A stretch of DNA of 64,000 bases from Streptomyces sp. NBC_00258 (GTDB taxonomy: Bacteria; Actinomycetota; Actinomycetes; Streptomycetales; Streptomycetaceae), in the NCBI RefSeq assembly GCF_036182465.1, contig NZ_CP108081.1, positions 1,302,001-1,366,000 of the forward strand. The letters are read 5' to 3'. Position 1 is the first letter of the stretch, and each line of letters starts with the position of its first letter. The translations under genes and the position numbers were made by a program. The notes under the pieces were generated by a model, which worked only from the letters and a program-made list of their open reading frames with translations, had not been told where the DNA came from and did not search any database. Shown here piece after piece: positions 8,344-16,513 of this stretch.

Positions 8344-10548
8344 TTACTTGGCCGCGCAGTCGTAGAGCACGCCGGCTCCCCCGAATCCCATCACACCGCC
8401 GCTGTCCTCCTCGGAGGACGTGCCGCCGTAGGACGACGCCGGAACCTTCGTGCAGTTGTCGGCGATCCAGTCGGAGCGCTGCTTCGTGTATCCGCCGGAC
8501 ATGCCGCCCGGCCCGCCGCCGTTGGTGCCGGAACCCAGGATGTAACGCAGTTCGCCGTTCTTGGTCCACTTCTTCAGCTGGGCCACCGACGGCGCGTTGT
8601 CGCTGTTCGTGAAACCGCCCATGCCGATGACGGTCTCGTCGGTGCCCAGGATGAAGGCGCTGGCGGACAGGGCGCCGCCCTCGACGGCGAGCTTGATGCG
8701 TGCGTCGGGTGCGTGCTTGACGGCGTACTGGAGGATCTTCCGCTGGTCAGCGGTGAGTTCCCCACCGCCGCCGGGACCGCCTCGCCCGCCCGGGGCACCT
8801 CCCGAGCCGGCACCGGGCATGTCCCCCGCTCCCGCTGTGGGCATGCCGGAAGGCATTCCGCCGGACGAGGGTGCACCGGACCCGCCCGAAGACCCGTCGG
8901 TGCCGGGTTGGCCCGGCATGTTCGACGGCATCCCGGACGGCATGCCCGACGGAAGGCCTCCGCCGTTCCCACCCTGCCGGGGCATGCCGCCGCCTCCGCC
9001 GAAGCCCATCGTCGTCGGCCCGGCCGTCGGGTTGGAGCCACCCATGCCGGTGGAACCGGGCACGCTCACTGCCCAGGCTCCGGGGGCCACGAGGACCGAA
9101 GCCACCGCCGCGCCCACGGCAACCGTCAGCAACCGGGCGTTCCGTCGTGCCAGCACCAGCAGGACGACGGCGGCGCAGCCCACGAGCAGCACCGGCCACA
9201 CCAGCCAGCCGTTCCAGTCGGGTACACGGCGGACCAGCACCACCGCCCAGACCACGCTCACCACGACCCCGGCCGCGCCGGCCAGCGGCGCCCAGCGGAA
9301 GCCCGCACGGTGCACACGGACCAGGCCGGCTGTCAGCCCACCGCACAGAGCGGCGATGGCCGGGGCGAGTTGGGTGGTGTAGTACGGGTGGAAGATGCCC
9401 TTCTGGGTCGAGAACACGACGGCGCAGACCACCAGCCAGGTTCCCCACAGCAGCCAGCCGGAGGCCGGCAGCAGGGCGGAGGCGGGCAGCTTCCCGCGTC
9501 GGTGCAGCACCGCCACGACGACCGCGCCGGCCAGCGCCAGCCCGCAGAGGGGCAGCAGCCAGCTGATCTGACCGCCCACCTGCGAGTCGAACATCCGGGT
9601 CAGACCGGACTGGCCGCCGAACCCGCCGGCGAACCCGCCTCCGCCGCCACCACCCCCGCCTCCCATGCCCTGGGGCATGCCGTCGCTGGAGCCGAAGACC
9701 CGCCCCAGCCCGTTGTAGCCGATCACGAGGTCCCAGGCCGAGCCGTCGTCGCTGCCGCCGATGTACGGATGGTCGCCCGGCCACAGGGCGACCATGGCGA
9801 CCCACCACAGGGAGGACGCCGCCAGGATGGCTCCCGCGCCCAGCAGACGCCGCACTCGCGGTATCCAGGCGCCGCTTCCTCCCACGAGCCAGGCGACGGC
9901 GAACGCGGGGATGACCATCCAGGCGGCGAGCATTTTGGTGAGGAATCCGCACCCGATCAGGAAGCCGCTCGCGCACAGCCACCAGGTCGCGGCCCTGCCC
10001 TCCGCCTGCAGCGCGCGGGTGAGCGCGTACGCTGCCGACACCAGCAGCAGGACCAGCAGCGTGTCCGGGTTGTTGTCGCGGTTGATGGCCACGGTGATGG
10101 GAGTGAGCGTGAGCACCAGGGCGGCGACCAGCGCCGCGCCCTCACCCGCCCAGCGGCGCACGGTGCGGTGCAGCACCAGCACCGCGGCCACTCCTTCGAG
10201 CACCTGCGGCAGCATCAGTGCCCACCCGTGCAGCCCGAAGATCTTGCTGCTGATCACCTGCGGCCAGAGCGCGGCCGGCGGCTTGTCGACCGTGACGACG
10301 CCGACCGGGTCGAAGGAGCCGAAAAGGAAGTTCGTCCAGCTCTTCCCCATCGACTTCACGGCCGCCGAGTAGTAGCTGTTGCCCCAGCCCAGGGAACTCA
10401 GTGCCCATCCGTACAGGATCGCCGCGAGCACCATGACGGCTCCGAGTGCCGCGGGTGCCGCCCAGGTGGGCAGCGAGCGGACGGACGTACGCCTCGCGGC
10501 GTGCTCCGAAGCCGCCGGTACGGACGTGAAGTGCGCGTAGTTGCTCAT
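8344..10548 (-). CDS. GT39/ArnT-like membrane glycosyltransferase with Gly/Met-rich segments
   Basis: This is a polytopic glycosyltransferase of 734 aa, probably moving a sugar from a lipid carrier to a surface acceptor. The N-terminal half shows the family motif SYYSAAVKSMGKSWTNF, VDKPPAALWPQ and more than ten membrane spans. The loop near residue 300 carries a run of ten glycines. After the last spans comes a long Gly/Pro/Ser/Met-rich stretch with repeated GMPSGMPS, then a soluble C-terminal domain. The ATG at 10548 is used; the reading frame runs on upstream into the next gene but has no family similarity there. It lies 17 nt after the GT2-GtrA gene, its likely lipid-sugar supplier. Confidence 0.85.
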   Translation of the reverse strand: MSNYAHFTSVPAASEHAARRTSVRSLPTWAAPAALGAVMVLAAILYGWALSSLGWGNSYYSAAVKSMGKSWTNFLFGSFDPVGVVTVDKPPAALWPQVISSKIFGLHGWALMLPQVLEGVAAVLVLHRTVRRWAGEGAALVAALVLTLTPITVAINRDNNPDTLLVLLLVSAAYALTRALQAEGRAATWWLCASGFLIGCGFLTKMLAAWMVIPAFAVAWLVGGSGAWIPRVRRLLGAGAILAASSLWWVAMVALWPGDHPYIGGSDDGSAWDLVIGYNGLGRVFGSSDGMPQGMGGGGGGGGGGFAGGFGGQSGLTRMFDSQVGGQISWLLPLCGLALAGAVVVAVLHRRGKLPASALLPASGWLLWGTWLVVCAVVFSTQKGIFHPYYTTQLAPAIAALCGGLTAGLVRVHRAGFRWAPLAGAAGVVVSVVWAVVLVRRVPDWNGWLVWPVLLVGCAAVVLLVLARRNARLLTVAVGAAVASVLVAPGAWAVSVPGSTGMGGSNPTAGPTTMGFGGGGGMPRQGGNGGGLPSGMPSGMPSNMPGQPGTDGSSGGSGAPSSGGMPSGMPTAGAGDMPGAGSGGAPGGRGGPGGGGELTADQRKILQYAVKHAPDARIKLAVEGGALSASAFILGTDETVIGMGGFTNSDNAPSVAQLKKWTKNGELRYILGSGTNGGGPGGMSGGYTKQRSDWIADNCTKVPASSYGGTSSEEDSGGVMGFGGAGVLYDCAAK

Positions 10549-10565
10549 GTCTCGTTTCGCTCTCG

Positions 10566-11855
10566 TCAACTGGTACGGCTGCGGGGGCCGGCGAAGACGG
10601 CCAGCCGCAGGGTGGCGAAGCGCACGCCGGTGACGGCGACGGACGCCGCGGCGAGGACCGCGGTCTCGGCGGCCGGTGAGGCGCCGGGATCGAGCCACTT
10701 GAACCACAACACCGCCCCGGAGGTGACCAGGTAGCCGAGGACGAACAGTCCGCCGGCACCGAGGTGGGCGCGGGCGGGCGCGGTGGAGGAGTGCCGGAAG
10801 GTGAGGCGCCGGTTCGCCTCGGTGTTGAGGACGGTGAGGACGAACAGCGAGACCAGGTTGGCGACGGCGGGAGTCCACCAGCCGCGCGCCAGCCAGTACA
10901 GCAGGGCCTGTCCGACCGTGGAGACGACGCCGATCGCGATGAAGCAGCCGACCTCCCACGACAGCACTCCACGTCCCGTGGCGGGTGCGAGGACGGCGTC
11001 GGGGTGCTCGGCGGACGGAGCAGGGCGCGGTCGAATGCCGACGCGGGCGCCGCCGGAGGCCTTCAGGCGCGCCATGCGCCACAAACCCCGCAGGTCGTCC
11101 GCGGCGGTGCTCACCACGTCCACCCGGGTGTCGACGTCCTCGACCCAGTCGACCGGCACCTCGTGGACGCGCAGTCCGTTGTGCTCGGCGAGCAGGAGCA
11201 GCTCGGTGTCGAAGAACCACGCGTCGTCGCGGGTCACCTCCAGCAGCGGCCGGAGCACCTCCGTACGGGCCGCCTTGAACCCGCACTGGGCGTCGGTGAA
11301 GCGGACACCGTGGGTGAGCCTGATGATGCCGTTGTAGCAGCGGGAGACGAACTCGCGGCGCGGCCCGCGCACCGTGCGCGCGCCGGGTGCCAGCCGGGAG
11401 CCGATCGCAAGGTCCGAGTGCCCGCTGGCCAACGGGGCGACCAGCGGGAGCAGCCCGTCCAGGCCGGTGGACAGGTCCACGTCCATGTACGCCACGATGT
11501 CCGCGTCGCTGGCGCCCCAGACGGTGCGCAGGGCCAGCCCTCGCCCCTTGCGATCCAGGTGGACGACGCCGACCCCGGGCAGTTCGTCGGCGAGGCGGCG
11601 GGCGGTGGCAAGGGTGTCGTCGGTGCTGGCGTTGTCGGCGACCGTGATCCGCCAGGGGAAGGGGAATCCCTCGGACAGCCGCGCGTGGAGGGTGTGCAGG
11701 CACCCGGGCAGGGCGCGCTCCTCGTTGTAGACCGGCACGACGATGTCCACTGTCGCAGTACCGGCTTCCGGGAGAAGCGAGCGGTCGACCGGCTGGAATG
11801 GGGCCGGCCGCTCCACGCGGGCGGCGATTTCGGTGAGGTGGGGGGTGGGAGTCAT
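10566..11855 (-). CDS. GT2 polyprenyl-phosphate sugar synthase fused to GtrA domain
   Basis: This 429-aa protein combines two functions. Residues about 35-270 are a DPM1-like GT2 transferase (IVVPVYNEERALPGCL, YMDVDLSTGLDGL, QCGFKAARTEVL) that would load a sugar onto polyprenyl phosphate. The C-terminal part is a four-helix GtrA-like membrane domain (FIAIGVVSTVGQALLYWLA) thought to help flip such lipids. I chose the ATG at 11855 because TGAGG lies 5 nt before it; an alternative at 11870 has no ribosome site. It is followed after 17 nt by the membrane transferase, consistent with one surface-glycosylation pathway. Confidence 0.88.
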   Translation of the reverse strand: MTPTPHLTEIAARVERPAPFQPVDRSLLPEAGTATVDIVVPVYNEERALPGCLHTLHARLSEGFPFPWRITVADNASTDDTLATARRLADELPGVGVVHLDRKGRGLALRTVWGASDADIVAYMDVDLSTGLDGLLPLVAPLASGHSDLAIGSRLAPGARTVRGPRREFVSRCYNGIIRLTHGVRFTDAQCGFKAARTEVLRPLLEVTRDDAWFFDTELLLLAEHNGLRVHEVPVDWVEDVDTRVDVVSTAADDLRGLWRMARLKASGGARVGIRPRPAPSAEHPDAVLAPATGRGVLSWEVGCFIAIGVVSTVGQALLYWLARGWWTPAVANLVSLFVLTVLNTEANRRLTFRHSSTAPARAHLGAGGLFVLGYLVTSGAVLWFKWLDPGASPAAETAVLAAASVAVTGVRFATLRLAVFAGPRSRTS

Positions 11856-12147
11856 GGATTCCTCAGGCATGAGGGGACGGCAGACTGCGGCTCACGGGCC
11901 CTGGTCCAGGGCCGCGGCCTCACTGTTGCCGCCCCGCCTGTGGGGGCGGGGAGAGGATACCGAGAACTGACGGAGAGTCAGATCAATGGCCGAAAGCGCT
12001 CCCACGATTCACTGTGAACTCGGCCGCATCACGATGTTGCGGTGTTCACCGACGCCTTTGATCACACTGATCACCTGTGCTCCCGGCCGAGGAGGTACCT
12101 CGTGTTTGCGACTGGTACCGGTTCCGGCCGGCGTTCCGGATCTTCCT

Positions 12148-12406
12148 ATGGGTTTCGACGTCCAAAACCATGCGCGCACGCGCGCCCTGCATTCCGACTG
12201 CCATGTGCGGAGCGGCCCGTTCGTGGTGCGCTATGACCGGAACTGGCCGAGCCCCTTCGCCAACTACGCAATCCCGGATGACGGGGCCGCACCGACCGCG
12301 AGCGAGATCAGCGCCCTCATCAGTACGTTTCGCACGCTCGATAGGGTGCCGCCTCTGGAGTACCTGCCCACCTGCGCGCCGCAGGTCGAAGTCGACGGCG
12401 AAGGCG
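12148..12406 (+). pseudogene. N-terminal fragment of a GNAT-like acetyltransferase
   Basis: The frame encodes about 86 residues resembling the start of actinobacterial GNAT acetyltransferases: PFVVRYDRNWPSPFANYAIP followed by DDGAAPTASEISALISTFRT and PPLEYLPTCAPQVE. Similarity stops abruptly where the acetyl-CoA-binding core should begin, and the downstream sequence is unlike a protein. I read it as a truncated remnant. The frame stays open, so a small expressed protein cannot be excluded. The family assignment is from memory of conserved patterns. Confidence 0.45.
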
Positions 12407-12656
12407 CTGTTGGACGGAATGTGGGACCACCGCCGGGGCAACCTCGGTGTCGCTGTTCCGGAGGCCCGAAGCGGCAGGATGCCGAAGCGCGTTCCGCTTT
12501 CGACCACCAGCGACAACGCCAATCCTTTCTATTCAAAACGGGAGCGCTCCCAATCCTCGGGTGCAAGGCGACCGTCCCGCACCCGTGCCACTGGTGAAGT
12601 CGTGTGCTCACTCCCCTCCGGCCGGTAAGATCGGTGATCTCTTGGGGGAGGTGGTC
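12407..12656. other. Intergenic region before the second LacI gene
   Basis: It holds no supported gene. It contains a CebR-type box at 12539-12552 and a possible -10 TAAGAT at 12626-12631. The strong ribosome site GGGGGAGG lies just before the LacI start. Confidence 0.5.
12539..12552. promoter_or_regulatory. CebR-type box CGGGAGCGCTCCCA
   Basis: Thirteen of 14 positions match the established streptomycete CebR operator TGGGAGCGCTCCCA. It lies about 104 nt before the LacI gene at 12657, suggesting autoregulation. Confidence 0.75.
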
Positions 12657-13679
12657 ATGGGCAGACGACGCCCGGAGACACCGACGCTGGAGGAGGTGGC
12701 TGCCCGTGCGCGGGTGGGACGGGGCACGGTCTCCCGCGTCATCAACAACGCGGCGGGCGTGAAGGATTCGACGCGTCGGGCCGTACAGCGGGCCATCGAC
12801 GAACTGGGCTACGTGCCCAATCTCGCGGCCCGTTCCCTGGCCGGGCGCCGGGCCGACGCCGTCGCCCTGGTCATGACGGAGCCGGACTGGCGGCAGTTCG
12901 CCGAACCCTTTTTCTCCGAGATCGTCCGCTCCCTCGGAGACGCGCTGACAGACACCGGGATCCAACTGCTGCTGACACTGGTGCGCTCGGACGCCGAGCG
13001 GCAGCGCTTCCTCGAGTACGCGCGCGGCGGCCGGGTCGACGGAGTGCTGCTGATGTCCGTGCATGCCGGTGATCGGCTGCCGGACATGCTCGCCGAAGCC
13101 CGGTTGCCGACCGTGCTGCTGGGACGCCGCTCCGGGGAGGAGTACGTCAGCTACGTCGACGCGGACAACATCGGCGGAGCCCGCAGCGCCGTGTCCCACC
13201 TGCTGCGACAGGGCCGCAGAGTGATAGCGACCATCACCGGGCCGCTCGACCTGTACGCCGCGCAGTGCCGGCTGCGTGGCTATGAAGAGGCTCTGGCGTC
13301 AGCGGGTCTGGAGAGCGAGCAAACCCTTGTCGCCGAAAGCGACTTCACGGCAGAGAGCGGACGCCGCGCCATGGCCGAACTCATCGAACGGCATCCGGAT
13401 ATCGACGGCGTCCTCGCCGCGTCGGACACCACGGCAGCTGGGGCTCTGGAGGCCCTGCGCGCGGCCGGCCGTCGGGTGCCCGAGGATGTCGCCGTGATCG
13501 GCTTCGACGACTTTTCGCTGGCCCAGCGGACCGAACCACCGCTGACCACGGTGCGGCAGCCGATCGAGGAGATCGGGCGTGCCATGATCCGACTCCTCCT
13601 GGAGGAGATGGAGGAGGGCGCCGTGGCCTGGCGTCACGTCATCCTCCGTACAGAGCTGGTGGTTCGCGAGTCGACCTGA
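12657..13679 (+). CDS. LacI-family regulator, likely the cellulase (CebR-type) repressor
   Basis: This is a 340-aa repressor with the N-terminal helix-turn-helix TLEEVAARARVGRGTVSRVIN and a sugar-binding domain ending VIGFDDFSLAQRTEPPLTTV. The ATG at 12657 follows GGGGGAGG. It is clearly related along its whole length to the LacI protein at 4856 (shared blocks include GRGTVSRVIN/GRTTVSRVIN and VRQPIEEIG). A near-perfect CebR box lies upstream of it, and a perfect one precedes the endoglucanase gene just downstream. That makes it the best candidate regulator of the cellulase. Cellobiose as inducer is inferred from the known CebR system. Confidence 0.9.
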   Translation: MGRRRPETPTLEEVAARARVGRGTVSRVINNAAGVKDSTRRAVQRAIDELGYVPNLAARSLAGRRADAVALVMTEPDWRQFAEPFFSEIVRSLGDALTDTGIQLLLTLVRSDAERQRFLEYARGGRVDGVLLMSVHAGDRLPDMLAEARLPTVLLGRRSGEEYVSYVDADNIGGARSAVSHLLRQGRRVIATITGPLDLYAAQCRLRGYEEALASAGLESEQTLVAESDFTAESGRRAMAELIERHPDIDGVLAASDTTAAGALEALRAAGRRVPEDVAVIGFDDFSLAQRTEPPLTTVRQPIEEIGRAMIRLLLEEMEEGAVAWRHVILRTELVVREST

Positions 13680-13792
13680 CCTTCGTCGGCGAACTCGTCC
13701 GGGGAGGGCTCCCAGAGTCGATGCGCCGTGTCTCGGCACCCTTGTCCGACCTGCGTCTTCGAAATCGCTTCGACATGTTCATGCCGACAGGC

Positions 13793-13821
13793 TTGTCAGG
13801 TACCTGAACCATCCCTACTGT
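13793..13821 (+). promoter_or_regulatory. Promoter of the GH12 endoglucanase
   Basis: A -35 element TTGTCA (13793-13798) and a -10 element TACTGT (13816-13821) are separated by 17 nt, close to the vegetative sigma consensus. Transcription would begin near 13828, just ahead of the operator. Confidence 0.6.
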
Positions 13822-13839
13822 CCCTGCCGAGCGCAGAAT

Positions 13840-13853
13840 TGGGAGCGCTCCCA
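13840..13853 (+). promoter_or_regulatory. Perfect CebR box TGGGAGCGCTCCCA
   Basis: This 14-bp palindrome matches the published CebR operator exactly. It lies about 12-25 nt after the predicted start of transcription and 55 nt before the endoglucanase ATG, so a bound repressor would block transcription. It is the strongest operator in the window by sequence. Confidence 0.9.
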
Positions 13854-13908
13854 TTCCCAGGATTGCAGGAGCACAATCGTCCCCCCCATCCCTCTGAAGA
13901 GGATCCGC

Positions 13909-15039
13909 ATGCGTCCTTCACCGCACCATGCCCGCAGCGCGCGTGGCCTGCTCGGCGCGCTGCTCACCTCGCTCGTCTCACTCGCCGCGCTTCTGACCAC
14001 AGCGCCAGTGGCACAGGCCGACACCACGATCTGCCAGCCCTTCGGCACAACTACCATCCAGGGCCGCTATGTGGTTCAGAACAACCGCTGGGGCACCAGC
14101 GCCACCCAGTGCATCGCCGTCACCGACTCGGGGTTCAGGATCACCCAGGCTGACGGCTCCGTCCCCACGAACGGCGCTCCGAAGTCCTACCCGTCCGTCT
14201 ACAACGGCTGCCACTACACCAACTGCTCACCCGGCACCAACCTTCCCGCTCAGCTCAGCACCATCTCCACCGCGCCCACGAGCATCTCCTACAACTATGT
14301 GAACGACGCGGCGTACAACGCCTCGTACGACATCTGGCTCGACCCCACGCCCCGAACCGACGGTGTGAACCGGACCGAGATCATGATCTGGTTCAACAAG
14401 GTCGGATCCATCCAGCCCATTGGCTCCCAGGTCGGTACCGCCACCGTGGCCGGGCGCGCCTGGCAGGTGTGGTCCGGCAGCAACGGCTCGAACGACGTGC
14501 TGTCGTTCGTCGCATCGTCGGCGATCACCAACTGGACCTTCGACGTCATGGACTTCGCCCGGCAGGCCGTTTCCCGGGGACTCGCGCAGAACAACTGGTA
14601 CCTGACGAGTATTCAGGCGGGGTTCGAACCCTGGCAGAACGGCACGGGCCTCGCCGTGAACTCGTTCTCCTCCACCGTCAACAAGGGTTCCTCCGGTGAT
14701 CCGGGCAGCCCCGGAGGCTCCACGGCCTGCAAGGTGGCGTACGGGGCGAACTCCTGGCAGGGCGGCTTCACCTCCGACGTCACCATCACCAACACCGGCT
14801 CCTCCCCCGTCAGCGGCTGGAAGCTCGCGTTCACCCTCCCCTCCGGGCAGCACATCACCAATGCCTGGAACGCGAACCTGTCCGGGTCGTCAGGAGCTGT
14901 CACCGCGAGCAACGTGACCCACAACGGGGACGTGGCGGCCGGCGGCCAGGCGACCTTCGGGTTCCAGGGCACCTCCAGCGGCACCTTCGCCAAGCCTTCC
15001 GGCTTCAGCCTGAACGGCACCGCCTGCACCAGCGTGTGA
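13909..15039 (+). CDS. celB: Secreted GH12 endo-beta-1,4-glucanase with CBM2
   Basis: This is an extracellular cellulase of 376 aa. A Sec signal peptide ends near AQA-DTT (residues 37/38). The GH12 catalytic domain spans about 38-255, with nucleophile Glu157 in NRTEIMIWFNK and acid/base Glu240 in GFEPW. A short Ser/Gly/Pro linker leads to a family 2 carbohydrate-binding module from about 274 to 376, with conserved Trp residues and the end Cys pair. It resembles S. lividans CelB; the symbol follows that resemblance. The start has GAGGA upstream. Control by a LacI repressor is indicated by the perfect CebR box in its leader. Confidence 0.95.
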   Translation: MRPSPHHARSARGLLGALLTSLVSLAALLTTAPVAQADTTICQPFGTTTIQGRYVVQNNRWGTSATQCIAVTDSGFRITQADGSVPTNGAPKSYPSVYNGCHYTNCSPGTNLPAQLSTISTAPTSISYNYVNDAAYNASYDIWLDPTPRTDGVNRTEIMIWFNKVGSIQPIGSQVGTATVAGRAWQVWSGSNGSNDVLSFVASSAITNWTFDVMDFARQAVSRGLAQNNWYLTSIQAGFEPWQNGTGLAVNSFSSTVNKGSSGDPGSPGGSTACKVAYGANSWQGGFTSDVTITNTGSSPVSGWKLAFTLPSGQHITNAWNANLSGSSGAVTASNVTHNGDVAAGGQATFGFQGTSSGTFAKPSGFSLNGTACTSV

Positions 15040-15055
15040 CACACGTTCACCCTCC

Positions 15056-15094
15056 GGGGCACGCCTGAATCCGCCACGCCGCCCGGCGTGCCCC
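15056..15094 (+). terminator. Hairpin after the endoglucanase
   Basis: GGGGCACGCC (15056-15065) pairs with GGCGTGCCCC (15085-15094) across a 19-nt loop, 16 nt after the stop codon. No U-tract follows, as is common in streptomycetes. Confidence 0.6.
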
Positions 15095-15627
15095 AGAGCC
15101 CGCACGGAACGCACCTTCAGTGCAGAGCCGGCACCGACAGGGGTCTGACGTTCACAGCCAGGGCCACCGGACTCCCCTCCGGCGACGCCGACCAACACCA
15201 GTGGGGACTGGAACCGAACGGGGGTCGGTCCGCCGAGGAACTCGCGGCCGAACGACTCCGAGACATGGTGCATACCCACGGCACCGGACACGGAACGAGG
15301 CCTGCGGCTGACTCGACCCGGCTCGCGTACGTACTCTGCGCACCGGGCACCGGATGCCGGCAGGTTTTGCTCATGCTGGGCAAGCGGAGCTGGGGATCGA
15401 TCAACTACGGCGTTTGCCGCGCCTGCCAGCGCATGCATGTACAGCACGCCGCTGTTCTTGCGGTGATGCAAGGGGAAGGCCACAAGTCCAGGTTGCTGCG
15501 ATTCGCCAGGACCAAGGCACCACGCGGCTATCGATGGACGCTGGGCCAGGGCGTGGACCGTACTGCCCGTGAACGGTTATCGGAATCCCGCCACATTCTG
15601 GAATTTCTTCGAAACATTCGAACTTGA
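15088..15627 (+). CDS. Hypothetical protein with a Cys-x-x-Cys motif
   Basis: I do not recognise this frame with confidence. It would encode up to 179 aa from a GTG at 15088, but that codon lies inside the terminator hairpin of the previous gene, so the real start is probably later (for example ATG at 15265). The C-terminal half contains a Cys-rich stretch (VCRACQRMHV) followed by RGYRWTLGQGVDRTARERL. This loosely resembles streptomycete GNAT-like proteins with a CxxC before the acetyl-CoA loop, but the usual Gly-rich core is not clear. It may be a decayed copy. No ribosome site is convincing. Confidence 0.4.
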   Translation: MPQSPHGTHLQCRAGTDRGLTFTARATGLPSGDADQHQWGLEPNGGRSAEELAAERLRDMVHTHGTGHGTRPAADSTRLAYVLCAPGTGCRQVLLMLGKRSWGSINYGVCRACQRMHVQHAAVLAVMQGEGHKSRLLRFARTKAPRGYRWTLGQGVDRTARERLSESRHILEFLRNIRT

Positions 15628-15841
15628 ACGCTCACGCATTTGATCTTCAATGAGCGATCACTCCTTGCGCAGGGAAATCCATGGAGCCGAAGGCGGCTCC
15701 CAGCAGGGATTTCTACACTCAGGCGCACCACCGCCGAACCGAATGTTTCGAAATCAAGGGCGAAACTATTGACGCTTGTCGGGTGCAGGTCAACACTGTT
15801 CGACCAAACCCCCGCTCATGGAAGACGGAGGAAACCCGCAC
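15628..15841 (+). promoter_or_regulatory. Upstream region of the xylanase operon
   Basis: The region has lower GC than its neighbours. It holds a TTTCGAAA palindrome (15746-15753), a CGAAAC repeat at 15761-15766, and a TTGACG that could be a -35 (15769-15774) without a convincing -10. CGAAA-rich motifs precede other streptomycete xylanase genes, so a xylanase-regulator site here is plausible but unproven. No CebR box is present. Confidence 0.35.
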
Positions 15842-16513
15842 ATGAACCTCATACCTGCACAGCCGAGCCGCAGGCAGACCTGCGCCATGCTGCTGGGCGC
15901 CGCGTCCACGCTGGCTCTGCCCAGCACGGCCCGCGCCGACACGGTCGTCACCACGAACCAGACCGGCACCAACAACGGCTACTACTACTCGTTCTGGACC
16001 GACGCACAGGGCACGGTCTCCATGAACCTCAGCTCCGGCGGCAGCTACAGCACCACTTGGAGGAACACCGGGAACTTCGTCGCCGGCAAGGGCTGGAGCA
16101 ACGGCAGCCGCAGGACCGTGTCCTACTCGGGCTCTTTCAGCCCGTCCGGCAACGCCTACCTGTGCCTCTACGGGTGGACGTCCAACCCGCTGGTCGAGTA
16201 CTACATCGTCGACAACTGGGGCACCTTTCGGCCCACGGGAACGTACAAGGGCGCCGTCACCAGTGACGGCGGCACCTACGACATCTACCAGACGACGCGG
16301 TACAACGCCCCGTCCGTCGAAGGCACCAAGACCTTCAACCAGTACTGGAGTGTCCGGCAGTCGAGGAGGACCGGTGGCAGCATCACCACCGGAAACCACT
16401 TCGACGCCTGGGCACGAGCCGGAATGCCCCTCGGCAGCTTCAGGTACTACATGATCCTCGCGACCGAGGGGTACCAGAGCAGCGGCAGTTCCAACATCAC
16501 GGTGGCGGCATGA
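15842..16513 (+). CDS. xlnB: Secreted GH11 endo-1,4-beta-xylanase
   Basis: This is an extracellular xylanase of 223 aa from the ATG at 15842, preceded by GGAGG. The signal peptide carries twin arginines (PSRRQTCAMLLGAAS) and ends near ARA-DTV (32/33), so Tat export is possible. The GH11 jelly-roll domain fills the mature protein. The nucleophile is Glu119 in PLVEYYIVDNWG and the acid/base Glu209 in LATEGYQSSG. There is no binding module, unlike the S. lividans XlnB it otherwise resembles. Its stop overlaps the esterase start (ATGA), as in the known xlnB-axeA pair. Confidence 0.95.
   Translation: MNLIPAQPSRRQTCAMLLGAASTLALPSTARADTVVTTNQTGTNNGYYYSFWTDAQGTVSMNLSSGGSYSTTWRNTGNFVAGKGWSNGSRRTVSYSGSFSPSGNAYLCLYGWTSNPLVEYYIVDNWGTFRPTGTYKGAVTSDGGTYDIYQTTRYNAPSVEGTKTFNQYWSVRQSRRTGGSITTGNHFDAWARAGMPLGSFRYYMILATEGYQSSGSSNITVAA

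Noticed and set aside
8713..10734. 673-codon plus-strand frame opposite the membrane glycosyltransferase
   Set aside because: The minus-strand protein has clear membrane spans and motifs; the plus-strand frame is rich in Arg, Gln and His and looks like GC-skew shadow.
11086..12017. Plus-strand coding opposite the GT2-GtrA gene
   Set aside because: The minus-strand product has both GT2 and GtrA motifs; the opposite frames show no motif or ribosome site.
15746..15774. Xylanase-regulator operator (CGAAA-type) before the GH11 gene
   Set aside because: TTTCGAAA and CGAAAC are present, but neither forms a full match to a known box, so I list only the region.
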